41,138 nt of DNA, taken from positions 1 through 41,138 of the forward strand of contig NZ_ATUT01000017.1 of the NCBI RefSeq assembly GCF_000420345.1, given 5' to 3'. Below, piece after piece: positions 7,014 to 15,353 of this stretch. The position numbers and the translations under genes are program-made. Source of the DNA: Faecalicoccus pleomorphus DSM 20574. GTDB taxonomy: Bacteria > Bacillota_I > Bacilli_A > Erysipelotrichales > Erysipelotrichaceae. Position 1 is the first letter of the stretch. Each line of letters opens with the position of its first letter. The notes beneath the pieces are model-generated. The model ran no database searches and had not been told where the DNA came from. It saw only the letters and a program-made list of their open reading frames with translations.

Positions 7014-9299
7014 TGTCTTAACTTTTGCCAAAAGTAAAATTATGACAAGATAAAGGATCATCATACCGATGACAAACCAGCCAGTAAAAGCCAGATGGAA
7101 TAAATTTTTGAAAATCAATACACCGAAGGTGAATCCAATCACCATAGTAGAAGACACAAACAAACGCAAAGGATTCATCGGAATACACGATTTCACAACC
7201 GCCAGCATACTGATATAAACAATGCCATAATACATGATGGTCTGTGTATTTATCGTTTCTTCGGTAAAGAAATGAATACCGCAAATATAGACTAAGATCA
7301 TCAGGGCAAACGGAAGTGCCTTTTTCAAAACCACCGGTAAAAAATCCTTAGGAACCGGATGATGATTTGGCTCCATCATCGTTACAAACGAAGGCCAGGC
7401 TTCAATAGCCGCATCAATCAATGTGATCTGAATCGGTATAAACGGAAAGCCAAAGCTAAAGTCTGCTCCACCAAAAATAGAAAGCACACAAATCACCGAC
7501 AACAATACTGAATAAATCGTTTTAATAAAGAATACACCCGCTACACGAGTAATATTGTTGACGACGCGTCTTCCTTCAAAAAGAACATCCGATAAGTTTT
7601 TAAAAGAAGAATCCAACAATACAATTTCCGAAATCTGTTTGACCGCATCGTTTCCCTGGGCAATCGCAATACTACAGTCTGCTTCTCTTAAAGCCAAAAT
7701 ATCATTGACACCATCCCCTGTCATCGCAACCTGATGGTTTCTTGACTGTAAGCCTTTGACCAGCCATTTTTTCTGTTGTGGAGAAACACGCCCAAAGACC
7801 ACATTTTCCTCTGCCAGTTTTCCATAATCCGCCGTATCATCATATTGCGAAAGATCGACCACTTTATGTGCATCAATCACCCCTGCCTGCTTGGCCAGGG
7901 CACTGACCGCATCCACATGATCTCCGGAAATGATTTTGATCTGTACTCCTTCTTTATGAAAACGCTGAATGGTATCCTGACAATTTTCACGCAGCACATC
8001 TTGAATCACAACCAGATATAAGGCATCGATCTTTGGAAGATTTTGATCAACGCTTACTTTCGCTGTTGTCTTTCCGATCACAATGACACGATTTCCTTTT
8101 TTCATTTCCTGTTGGGCCTGATCCGGAACACGTTGACATAAACGCTCCGGCGCCCCTACAACATATGTTACACCATCAAAGCTGATCGCACTCCATTTTC
8201 TCTCTGAAGAAAACGGAATCTTTTTAGTTGGCGTATAGATATCCTCTGCTTTAAAATATTGAGCCATTGCCTCAAAGGTCGCATTGGAATCTGTACTGTG
8301 ATGTAAATACGATGCGATATGATCCGCATCCTCTTTAGACACTGTATTCAACTCTACAACATGATCCACTTTCATTTTTCCTGTTGTCAGCGTACCGGTT
8401 TTATCCAAACAAAGCACATCTACATGAGATAACGTTTCCAAGGCATACAAACGTTGCACCAGGATTTTCTTTTTTCCCAAACGAACGATACCGGCAGCCA
8501 AAGAAATACTCATCAAAAGCACCAATCCCTTAGGAAGCATCCCCAATAAAGCCGCAGAGCTGCTGACAACACTTTGATATAAGCCCTCATCTCGCATTAA
8601 AAATGCTTCAATGAATAGTAGAATTCCTAACGGAATGATCAAAAAACAAGTAAAACGTGTGACCTTCTTCATTGAATTCAGCAACTGTGAATTTACCGGT
8701 TTCCACGTACTTGCCTGATCAGCCAGCTTGTTGGCATAGTTGTCTTTTCCAACATGATTGACCTTTACATAGGCTTGTCCGGCTACGACATAGCTTCCGG
8801 AAAGCACTTCATCACCAATTTCTTTTTGAATCGCGTCGCTTTCACCAGTCAAAAGACTTTCATTGACTTCCAGACTCCCTTCAACCAAACTGGCATCACA
8901 AGATATCTGCTGTCCTTGTTTTAAGACCATAATGTCATCTAAAACGATCTCATCCGCAATGATTTCCTGAACCCTTCCATCTCTTAATACCATTGCCTTT
9001 GGTGTAACCAAAATCGATAAATCATCCACCATCTTTTTTGCCTTTAATTCTTGAATAATACCGATCAGCACATTCATGATAATGATGGCCATAAACAAAA
9101 GATTGCTCCAGGCATGCACAAATGCCAGCGCAATGGCAATCAAAAGATTCAATAAGTTAAATAAAGTAAATATATTTTCAATTAAGATATCCTTGGTCGT
9201 TCGACTCGCAGATTTTTCCTGTGTATTGACCAATCCCTTTTCTACCCTGTCTTTTACTTCCTTGGAAGTAAGACCCTGCAGATTGTTTTCTTTTCCCAT
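6999..9299 (-). CDS. CtpE-like cation-transporting P-type ATPase
   Basis: 766 residues. Landmarks in order: actuator-domain TGES at 151-154; M4 with PKGLVLLMSISLAAGIVRLG near 256-275; phosphorylation motif DKTGT at 299-303; hinge TGDGVND at 527-533; then about six C-terminal membrane segments. M4 lacks the CPC/CPx of metal pumps and has no heavy-metal N-domain. The PKGL motif with KKKILVQRLYALETLSHVDV resembles mycobacterial CtpE, reported as a calcium uptake pump. Calcium is therefore the best guess, but the substrate is inferred. It is monocistronic, with its own promoter and terminator. Confidence 0.9.
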   Translation of the reverse strand: MGKENNLQGLTSKEVKDRVEKGLVNTQEKSASRTTKDILIENIFTLFNLLNLLIAIALAFVHAWSNLLFMAIIIMNVLIGIIQELKAKKMVDDLSILVTPKAMVLRDGRVQEIIADEIVLDDIMVLKQGQQISCDASLVEGSLEVNESLLTGESDAIQKEIGDEVLSGSYVVAGQAYVKVNHVGKDNYANKLADQASTWKPVNSQLLNSMKKVTRFTCFLIIPLGILLFIEAFLMRDEGLYQSVVSSSAALLGMLPKGLVLLMSISLAAGIVRLGKKKILVQRLYALETLSHVDVLCLDKTGTLTTGKMKVDHVVELNTVSKEDADHIASYLHHSTDSNATFEAMAQYFKAEDIYTPTKKIPFSSERKWSAISFDGVTYVVGAPERLCQRVPDQAQQEMKKGNRVIVIGKTTAKVSVDQNLPKIDALYLVVIQDVLRENCQDTIQRFHKEGVQIKIISGDHVDAVSALAKQAGVIDAHKVVDLSQYDDTADYGKLAEENVVFGRVSPQQKKWLVKGLQSRNHQVAMTGDGVNDILALREADCSIAIAQGNDAVKQISEIVLLDSSFKNLSDVLFEGRRVVNNITRVAGVFFIKTIYSVLLSVICVLSIFGGADFSFGFPFIPIQITLIDAAIEAWPSFVTMMEPNHHPVPKDFLPVVLKKALPFALMILVYICGIHFFTEETINTQTIMYYGIVYISMLAVVKSCIPMNPLRLFVSSTMVIGFTFGVLIFKNLFHLAFTGWFVIGMMILYLVIILLLAKVKTKSNS

Positions 9300-9326
9300 G
9301 ATACTCCTCCAGACGTCTTAAGATTA

Positions 9327-9355
9327 ATTGTATATGGAATATTTTGAATAATCAA
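9327..9355 (-). promoter_or_regulatory. SigA promoter of the P-type ATPase gene
   Basis: On the minus strand TTGATT (9355-9350), 17 bases, TACAAT (9332-9327), about 28 bases before the ATG at 9299, with GGAGGAG between. Confidence 0.7.
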
Positions 9356-9371
9356 CATTTCGATATATTGC

Positions 9372-9400
9372 TTGTACTAAAAAGTACTCTTGTTTATAAT
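9372..9400 (+). promoter_or_regulatory. SigA promoter of the small membrane protein gene
   Basis: TTGTAC (9372-9377), a 17-base spacer and a perfect TATAAT (9395-9400). GTACT and AGTAC form a small inverted repeat at the -35 edge and in the spacer. Confidence 0.75.
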
Positions 9401-9424
9401 GGGTAAAAAGAAACGGAGGTCTGT

Positions 9425-9577
9425 ATGAATAAGAATATCATTGCGATGCTTCTCTATTTTTTAGCCGCTCTATTATTCCTACTTTATGTATTTATTAAGA
9501 CACCGACTGTCCTGGCAGGATTTATTGTATTGATCATCGCGGTTATTTACTCTCGGATAAATAAAAAATCTTCTTAA
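9425..9577 (+). CDS. Small two-helix membrane protein, 50 residues
   Basis: Translation from 9425 gives a 50-residue protein (MNKNIIAMLLYFLAALLFLL... IYSRINKKSS) with two hydrophobic helices at about 5-24 and 27-43 and a basic C-terminus. A consensus promoter and a good ribosome binding site (CGGAGG at 9414-9419) show it is very likely expressed. I do not recognise a family. It lies divergently beside the P-type ATPase. A role as a small modulator of that pump is possible but purely positional. Confidence 0.7.
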   Translation: MNKNIIAMLLYFLAALLFLLYVFIKTPTVLAGFIVLIIAVIYSRINKKSS

Positions 9578-9610
9578 AAAAAATGACAATTCCCTTTCAG
9601 GAATTGTCAT
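9576..9610 (-). terminator. Rho-independent terminator after the 71-residue gene
   Basis: A perfect 11-bp stem (ATGACAATTCC with GGAATTGTCAT), followed on the minus strand by eight T. Confidence 0.85.
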
Positions 9611-9632
9611 CGTTCTCGAATTCAATAAAATT

Positions 9633-9848
9633 TTATAAGTTTTGTGTCACTTCAACTTTTACTTTGTTTTCTGTTTCCAGATCATATGTGATTTTTGCGA
9701 CTTCATCCAAATGATGTTTTAAGATACCTTGTACCGTATCAAACACCTCGTCTTCCTTTTCCTGGGATGGACAGTCATACTCAATACTGGTCACAACATG
9801 TTTTTTCGTAGAAATAGATTTCAATTCATCAATTGCACTCATATTCAT
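9633..9848 (-). CDS. Hypothetical protein, 71 residues
   Basis: A small soluble acidic protein (MNMSAIDELKSISTKKHVVTSIEYDCPSQEKEDEV... NKVKVEVTQNL). It has an alternating strand-helix-strand look but no motif I can name. A strong terminator follows it, and the ABC operon ends 40 bases upstream, so it could be the last gene of that transcript or stand alone. No function is assigned. Confidence 0.6.
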   Translation of the reverse strand: MNMSAIDELKSISTKKHVVTSIEYDCPSQEKEDEVFDTVQGILKHHLDEVAKITYDLETENKVKVEVTQNL

Positions 9849-9888
9849 ATACCTCGTGCTTTTAGTCTAATCTGTTTTTTGCCGTTTG

Positions 9889-10641
9889 TCAAACCGCATA
9901 GTAATTTAGAATATCTGCCGGCTTTAACTTACTTTTTTGGGCAAAATCCATATCCTGAATCAATTTCCCTTCATTTAAGATAAACAGACGATTTCCATTA
10001 TCCAAAGCATCCTGAATATTATGCGTGATCATTAACGCAGTCATATGCTCTTTTTGAATCAGTTCATTGGTAATTTCCAGAATCTTCTGTGCACTTTTAG
10101 GATCCAGAGCCGCTGTATGCTCATCCAACAATAAGATCTTTGGTGGATTTAACACAGCCATCATCAAGGCAACCGCCTGTCTTTGCCCACCGGATAAAAG
10201 TCCGATTGGTGTCTTTAAACGATCTTCCAAACCCATGTCCAAAGTTTTCAGCTTTTCCTGAAAATAGGCACGATCCTGTTTATGCACCGCCAGAGAAAAC
10301 TTTCCATATTTCCCGGAAGAATACGCCAAAGCAAGATTTTCTTCCACAGTTAGATGTGGTGCTGTTCCATGTTCCGGGTTTTGAAACAAGCGGCCGATAT
10401 AGCGAGCCCGTACATGCTCCTTCTGTCGTGTAATATCTTCCGAATCCAGAAAAATCTTTCCTTTAGCCGGTTTTAACGCACCTGTAATCACATTAAACAA
10501 TGTACTCTTACCAGCCCCATTACTGCCAAGCATCGTGATAAAATCACCATCCTGAATCGTAGAGCTGAAATCCTCCAATGCGACTTTTTCTAAAGAAGTG
10601 CCTTTATTGAAAATGACCGATATATTTTCTAATTTAAGCAT
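9889..10641 (-). CDS. ABC transporter ATPase (ABC_sub_bind-type amino-acid uptake system 1)
   Basis: 250 residues with Walker A GSNGAGKST (39-47), signature LSGGQRQ (149-155) and Walker B LLLDEHTAALDP. The DEHTAALDP form is typical of ATPases paired with ABC_sub_bind-type systems (the TrpZ-like group). It energises import through the adjoining permease. Its start overlaps the permease stop by eight bases, so the three transporter genes form one operon with gene order substrate-binding protein, permease, ATPase. The Trp T-box in front of the operon points to tryptophan or a precursor. Confidence 0.9.
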   Translation of the reverse strand: MLKLENISVIFNKGTSLEKVALEDFSSTIQDGDFITMLGSNGAGKSTLFNVITGALKPAKGKIFLDSEDITRQKEHVRARYIGRLFQNPEHGTAPHLTVEENLALAYSSGKYGKFSLAVHKQDRAYFQEKLKTLDMGLEDRLKTPIGLLSGGQRQAVALMMAVLNPPKILLLDEHTAALDPKSAQKILEITNELIQKEHMTALMITHNIQDALDNGNRLFILNEGKLIQDMDFAQKSKLKPADILNYYAV

Positions 10642-11497
10642 TTTCTTTTTCCCTCACTTTCTTTAGATACGGAATGGAAATAGTCAAGGCAACCAGAATG
10701 GCAGACATCATATTCATATCGGTTGCCGGAATTCCAAACTGCAAGGCAATCGTATAAAGCACTCTATAAATACAGGCCCCTACAATGGCACTGGCCAATC
10801 CAAAACCAATCGTCTTTTTACGCAGAATCGCTTCTCCGATAATGATACCAGCCAACCCTAATACCATCATCCCGGTTCCTCCGGTCACATCGGCAAAATT
10901 TTGATATTGGGCCAATAAAGAACCAGATAAGGCAACAAGCCCATTGGATAGAGACATACCTAAAAATTTCATGGTATCTACATTGATACTACTGGATTTG
11001 ACCATCGTTTCATTATCGCCGGTCGCTCGCAACATCAAACCGGTATTGGTCTTAAAGAACACAAACAAGAGCAGCCCTACACAAACACTGATTACCACCA
11101 GAACCAACAAGGTAAACGGAATCATAGTAAACACAGAATCCGTATTCAACAAGGCAATATTGGGAGAGCCGGACATGATTCTTAAGTTGATGGAATAAAG
11201 TGCAGTCATGGTCAAGATTCCGGCCAATAACGCATGAATTTTCATTTTTGTCTGTAAAAAAGCTGTGATTAAGCCGCACACACAGCCGGCCAGAAATCCC
11301 AACAAAAGTCCCAGTATCGGATGTCCCTGTACCGTACATACCGCACATGTGGCCGCGCCGGTTGTAAAGCTTCCATCCACTGTCAGATCGGGAATATTTA
11401 AAATTCGAAACGAAATATATACGCCTAGAGAAAGGATGGAAAAAATCAATCCTAACTCTAACGCTCTTTCAAGTATTGCCAAGGACACAAAGCTCAC
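10634..11497 (-). CDS. ABC transporter permease (system 1)
   Basis: 287 residues with about eight membrane helices, in the branched-chain-type permease fold (BPD_transp_2). Markers are RILNIPDLTVDGSFTTGAATCAV near the N-terminus and the conserved cytoplasmic loop LRATGDNETMVKSSSIN, which contacts the ATPase. The same TVDGSF and ATGNNE motifs occur in the paralogue at 15354-16268. The gap to the substrate-binding gene is only seven bases. Confidence 0.9.
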   Translation of the reverse strand: MSFVSLAILERALELGLIFSILSLGVYISFRILNIPDLTVDGSFTTGAATCAVCTVQGHPILGLLLGFLAGCVCGLITAFLQTKMKIHALLAGILTMTALYSINLRIMSGSPNIALLNTDSVFTMIPFTLLVLVVISVCVGLLLFVFFKTNTGLMLRATGDNETMVKSSSINVDTMKFLGMSLSNGLVALSGSLLAQYQNFADVTGGTGMMVLGLAGIIIGEAILRKKTIGFGLASAIVGACIYRVLYTIALQFGIPATDMNMMSAILVALTISIPYLKKVREKENA

Positions 11498-11504
11498 TCC
11501 TATC

Positions 11505-12476
11505 TTACATCATCACTAAATGTTCGTTATTTTGAATATCTTCCGGTAAGGTAATTCCTAAGGTATCTAATACCTTTTGATTCACATAAATATTCAAATC
11601 ATCTTTAAAGACCTTTACCGGGATATCGGCAGGACTTTTACCTTTTAAAATTTCATCCACCATATTGGCTGTTTCTTTACCTAAATTTTCATAATCAATA
11701 CCTACCGTCGCAAAACCGCCGTCCTGCACCATGGAATCAGCACCAGTATAGAATGGAACACCGGCATCGAGTGCAATCTGTGATAAAGCTGCCATACCAC
11801 TGGCAACCGTATTGTCATTTGGTGCTAATAAGATATCCACTTGTTCACATAGAACACTGGCAGCACTCTGCAGCTCGGTTAAGTTAGAGCCGGTACCTTC
11901 CTGTAAGGTCAATCCGTTTTCTTCACAGTATTTCTTTGCTTTTTCTAAATTTGCCTTTGAATTGGCTTCACTGGCATTGTACAAGAATCCAACTGTCTTA
12001 ACGTCGGGATTGATTTCTTTAGCCAGGTCTAAGATCTGATCAATCTGTACTTCATCGCTAGTTCCTGTAATATTGCCGGATGGTTTATCCATATCTTTGA
12101 CTAATCCTGCCCCAACCGGATCACTGACGGCACTGAATACGACCGGAATCTCATCAGATACATTAGCCGCTGCCTGCGCTGTCGGTGTGGCAATGGCAAC
12201 GATCACATCAACCTTTTCATCCTGATATTGTGACATGATCGAAGTCAAGTTACTTGTCTGTCCGGAAGCATCGGTAAAATCATATTTTATCGTCTCTCCG
12301 TCTTTATACCCCAGCGTTTCCATCTGTTCTACAAACGCATCGCGAATCGTGTTTAGTGAAGTATGGCTCACTAACTGAGAAACACCTACTGTCGGAATAT
12401 CCGAACCGGATGAGGAACATCCAAACAATACGCTGCAAGTCAATGCGGCAGCTGCCAATTTTGATAAAGTTTTCAT
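11505..12476 (-). CDS. ABC_sub_bind family lipoprotein (system 1), probable tryptophan binder
   Basis: 323 residues with a lipoprotein signal (MKTLSKLAAAALTCSVLFGC, lipid cysteine at 20), so it is anchored outside the membrane. The mature part is a two-lobed periplasmic-binding fold of the ABC_sub_bind family (GVSQLVSHTSLNTIRDAF, VDVIVAIATPTAQAA, IPVVFSAVSDPVGAGLV, TVGFLYNASEANS, DILLAPNDNTVASG). Streptococcal homologues are known as TrpX. A T-box with a UGG specifier immediately upstream supports tryptophan or a related indole compound as the ligand. The start is fixed by AGGAGA seven bases before the ATG. Confidence 0.88.
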   Translation of the reverse strand: MKTLSKLAAAALTCSVLFGCSSSGSDIPTVGVSQLVSHTSLNTIRDAFVEQMETLGYKDGETIKYDFTDASGQTSNLTSIMSQYQDEKVDVIVAIATPTAQAAANVSDEIPVVFSAVSDPVGAGLVKDMDKPSGNITGTSDEVQIDQILDLAKEINPDVKTVGFLYNASEANSKANLEKAKKYCEENGLTLQEGTGSNLTELQSAASVLCEQVDILLAPNDNTVASGMAALSQIALDAGVPFYTGADSMVQDGGFATVGIDYENLGKETANMVDEILKGKSPADIPVKVFKDDLNIYVNQKVLDTLGITLPEDIQNNEHLVMM

Positions 12477-12530
12477 TTTGTCTTCTCCTTTTCTTTATCA
12501 TTGTTTGGATAGCAATTCGCGGGTATAAAA

Positions 12531-12797
12531 GAAAAAAGTCCCATGTCAAAATACTTTGACACAGGACAAATCGTTTCTTGATCTGCGGTACCACCTGTAT
12601 TGGTAAAAATACCCACTCATATAAAATGCTATCACATTTCTCTTGTTGTAACGTACAAGTCACGTCTTGGCTACTCACTCGTTTTCACCTTGCCCTTGGA
12701 AGTCCATTTGCAGAACCGTTACGATCAGGCTTTCACCACCCCTGACTCGCTTGGCGCACATCTTTCTGTTTGATCTCTTCCGCCTTGGTTTATTATA
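12531..12797 (-). promoter_or_regulatory. T-box riboswitch, tRNA-Trp specifier UGG
   Basis: The minus-strand leader carries all T-box parts. In stem I, GGAAG/CTTCC and CAGAA/TTCTG enclose an internal loop containing GCAAA-UGG-A, with the specifier at 12706-12704. The antiterminator T-box AGGTGGTACCGCAG lies at 12596-12583. A competing terminator (GTCCTGTGTCAAA with TTTGACATGGGAC) at 12568-12538 ends in six T. Uncharged tRNA-Trp should stabilise the antiterminator and switch on the transporter operon starting at 12476. Amino-acid identity is read from the loop sequence and agrees with the transporter family. Confidence 0.92.
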
Positions 12798-12825
12798 GGA
12801 TACTCCATAAATGAAAATAACGCAA
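12792..12825 (-). promoter_or_regulatory. Likely promoter of the T-box operon
   Basis: On the minus strand TTGCGT (12825-12820) lies 17 bases from TATCCT and overlaps a further TATAAT (12797-12792). Which -10 is used is unclear. Confidence 0.4.
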
Positions 12826-12850
12826 CATTTTTATGAAAGAAATTTTCAAT

Positions 12851-13435
12851 TTATTCTTTTTCCATTCCCTCACTGTATTCCAGGCGATCTTCTTGTGTAA
12901 TTAAACGTTGCACTCTACACGGGTTGCCAAAAGCAATGACACCGTTTGGAATATCTTTAGTCACGATGCTTCCTGCACCGATGATAGAATCCTTTCCAAT
13001 CGTCACGCCAGGGCAAATGACACAATTGGCTCCAATCCACACATTTTCACCAATGGTAATGGGTTTGGAAGTATTCATGCCTTCTTTTCGCTGTGCTGGA
13101 AACACTCCATGCCCGGCACAAGTTATTGTGACATTCGGCCCAATAAAAACGCCATTTCCAATACGTACCGGTGATGTATCTAATATCACACAATTATAAT
13201 TGATAACACAAAATCCATCAAAATGAATATTAAAACCATAATCGCAATGAAATCCCGGTGCTATATTGACATAATCGTTACAAGTGCCAAACAAAGCCTG
13301 TAAGATGTTTTTATTGTCTGGATCTTGATTATGTTGCTGACAAAGATTTCTTGTCTTTTCCTGTAAGGTAAAAGGTGTTTTCGTAAAATGAGCGACATAA
13401 CCGTCTTTGCTTTGAATCCTCTTTTTTAAATCCAT
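12851..13435 (-). CDS. Maa-type sugar O-acetyltransferase, left-handed beta-helix
   Basis: 194 residues of the maltose/galactoside acetyltransferase group, which transfers acetyl from acetyl-CoA to sugar hydroxyls. The N-terminal helical region (Mac domain) is followed by hexapeptide repeats, including PVRIGNGVFIGPNVTITCAGHGV with the catalytic histidine, KPITIGENVWIGANCVICPGVTIG and GAGSIVTKDIPNGVIAFGNPCRV. The substrate cannot be told from sequence. A terminator separates it from ilvE upstream. It differs clearly from the second acetyltransferase at 19176. Confidence 0.88.
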   Translation of the reverse strand: MDLKKRIQSKDGYVAHFTKTPFTLQEKTRNLCQQHNQDPDNKNILQALFGTCNDYVNIAPGFHCDYGFNIHFDGFCVINYNCVILDTSPVRIGNGVFIGPNVTITCAGHGVFPAQRKEGMNTSKPITIGENVWIGANCVICPGVTIGKDSIIGAGSIVTKDIPNGVIAFGNPCRVQRLITQEDRLEYSEGMEKE

Positions 13436-13448
13436 ACATTCTCCCGTA

Positions 13449-13477
13449 GAAAAAAGTTCCGTGCCTGCACAGAACTT
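13449..13477 (-). terminator. Rho-independent terminator after ilvE
   Basis: AAGTTCTGTG pairs with CACGGAACTT across a four-base loop, followed on the minus strand by seven T. It begins just after the ilvE stop. Confidence 0.82.
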
Positions 13478-13484
13478 CTTCTTT

Positions 13485-14546
13485 CTATTTTACTTCATGT
13501 GTCCAACCGTAGGTATCTTCCAGATCACCCCACTGAATACCAGTTAATGTATCATAAATCTTTTGTGTCAAAGCACCAGTCCTAAAGTCGTTGATCTGCA
13601 CGACATCACCTTTATAATACAATTCACCAATCGGACTGATGACAGCAGCTGTTCCGGTTCCCCAGGCTTCCTGTAATGTACCATCATGTCCTGCTTTCAT
13701 CAGATCGTCGATGGCCAAATGTCTTTCTTCTACTTTGTAACCCCAGTCACGCAAGATGTGTAAGATGGAATCACGTGTAACGCCTGGTAAAACCGTTCCT
13801 TCGGTCGGTGCTGTAATGATCGTATCGTTGATTTCAAACATTACGTTCATAGAACCTACTTCTTCCACATATTTACGTTCTACACCATCTAACCATAATA
13901 CCTGTGTATAGCCTAAAGCTTCGGCTTTGACCTGTGCCGCTAAAGAACCGGCATAGTTTCCACCACATTTTGTAAACCCGGTTCCCCCTACCGTCGCACG
14001 AACGAATTCGTCTTCTACATAAATCTTGACCGGATTGACACCTTCCGGATAATACGCACCTACCGGTGAACAAATAATGATAAACTTGTAAGAATGCGAA
14101 GGATGTACGCCGATAGCCTTTTCCGTCGCAAACATATATGGACGGATATACAGAGATTCGCCTTCTCCTGTTGGAATCCAATCTTTTTCCACACGAACGA
14201 TTTCTTCTACAGCCTGTACAAAATCATCTTCTTCAATGATCGGCATGCTTAAACGTTTATTGGAATTGATAAAGCGTCGTGCATTCATTTCCGGGCGAAA
14301 CAACAGAATACGCCCATCTTTGGCTTTGTACGCTTTCATTCCTTCAAAAGTTTCCTGCGCATAATGTAAGACCATACTGGCCGGATCAAATTCAATCGGT
14401 CCATAAGGTACGATACGCGCATCATGCCAACCTTGTCCTTCTTCATAATCCATGACAAACATATAGTCGGTCTGATACTTGCCAAATCCCAGATTTCCGG
14501 TTGGTTTCTCTTTTAGATCTTTTCTTTCTTCAAAACGAATTTTCAT
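13485..14546 (-). CDS. ilvE: Branched-chain amino-acid aminotransferase
   Basis: 353 residues, the length of the BCAT-II group. It exchanges the amino group between leucine, isoleucine or valine and 2-oxoglutarate, with PLP on the lysine of FTKCGGNYAG (about Lys193). Other markers are HYAQETFEGMKAY, YIRPYMFATE and KYVEEVGSMNVMFEI. It begins 11 bases after the second ABC ATPase, with AGGAGG inside the gap, and a terminator follows, so it is the last gene of that transporter operon. This links the transporter to branched-chain or related amino and keto acids. It ends with TAG. Confidence 0.95.
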   Translation of the reverse strand: MKIRFEERKDLKEKPTGNLGFGKYQTDYMFVMDYEEGQGWHDARIVPYGPIEFDPASMVLHYAQETFEGMKAYKAKDGRILLFRPEMNARRFINSNKRLSMPIIEEDDFVQAVEEIVRVEKDWIPTGEGESLYIRPYMFATEKAIGVHPSHSYKFIIICSPVGAYYPEGVNPVKIYVEDEFVRATVGGTGFTKCGGNYAGSLAAQVKAEALGYTQVLWLDGVERKYVEEVGSMNVMFEINDTIITAPTEGTVLPGVTRDSILHILRDWGYKVEERHLAIDDLMKAGHDGTLQEAWGTGTAAVISPIGELYYKGDVVQINDFRTGALTQKIYDTLTGIQWGDLEDTYGWTHEVK

Positions 14547-14557
14547 TTCGATTCCTC

Positions 14558-15352
14558 CTATCCTAACATCATACGGTCATTGGCAAATTCTTCGCCACTG
14601 GCTTCTTCAAATTTTCTTAAAAGATCCGAAACTTTTAATTTCTTCTTTTCTTCTCCTCTAACATCATAAATGATCTGCCCTTCATGCATCATAATCAAAC
14701 GATTACCAATATGAATCGCATCCTGCATGTTATGCGTAACCATCAAAGTTGTCAGGTTTTGTTCACTGACGATTTCCTGTGTCAAATCCAATACTTTTTT
14801 CGCCGTCCTTGGATCCAGTGCTGCTGTGTGCTCATCCAACAATAACAGCTTTGGTTTGATCAATGTAGCCATCAATAACGTTAAAGCCTGTCTTTGTCCA
14901 CCGGACAACAACCCCACCTTTGATGTCATACGATCTTCCAAACCTAATCCTAAGCGCTTTAGCTGTTCATGGAAATTTTCCTTTTCCTTAGGTGTGATAC
15001 CCCAGCGTAGGCCTCTTTTCTTGCCTCGACGATTCGCCATTGCCAGATTTTCCTGAATGGCCATATCGGCAGCTGTTCCCAACATAGGGTCTTGAAAAAC
15101 ACGTCCGATCATTTGCGCTCTCTGGTATTCTGCCAAAAGCGAAATATTTTTTCCATCCAAATAAATAGTTCCACAATCGATTGGGTACACACCGGCAACC
15201 ATATTCATCATCGTACTTTTTCCAGCGCCGTTTCCACCGATGATCGTAATAAAATCACCTTCATTTACCACTAAATCAATCGCATTCAAAGCCTTCTTTT
15301 CATTGACGGTTCCCGGATTGAACGTCTTCGATACCTTATTGATCTTCAGCAT
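14558..15352 (-). CDS. ABC transporter ATPase (system 2)
   Basis: 264 residues. Walker A GGNGAGKST, LSGGQRQ and DEHTAALDP sit at nearly the same positions as in the system-1 ATPase, showing paralogy. It lies in the order substrate-binding protein, permease, ATPase, ilvE, with one- or two-base gaps from the permease. The C-terminal tail is about 14 residues longer than the paralogue (ASGEEFANDRMMLG). It ends with TAG. Confidence 0.9.
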   Translation of the reverse strand: MLKINKVSKTFNPGTVNEKKALNAIDLVVNEGDFITIIGGNGAGKSTMMNMVAGVYPIDCGTIYLDGKNISLLAEYQRAQMIGRVFQDPMLGTAADMAIQENLAMANRRGKKRGLRWGITPKEKENFHEQLKRLGLGLEDRMTSKVGLLSGGQRQALTLLMATLIKPKLLLLDEHTAALDPRTAKKVLDLTQEIVSEQNLTTLMVTHNMQDAIHIGNRLIMMHEGQIIYDVRGEEKKKLKVSDLLRKFEEASGEEFANDRMMLG

Positions 15353-15353
15353 G

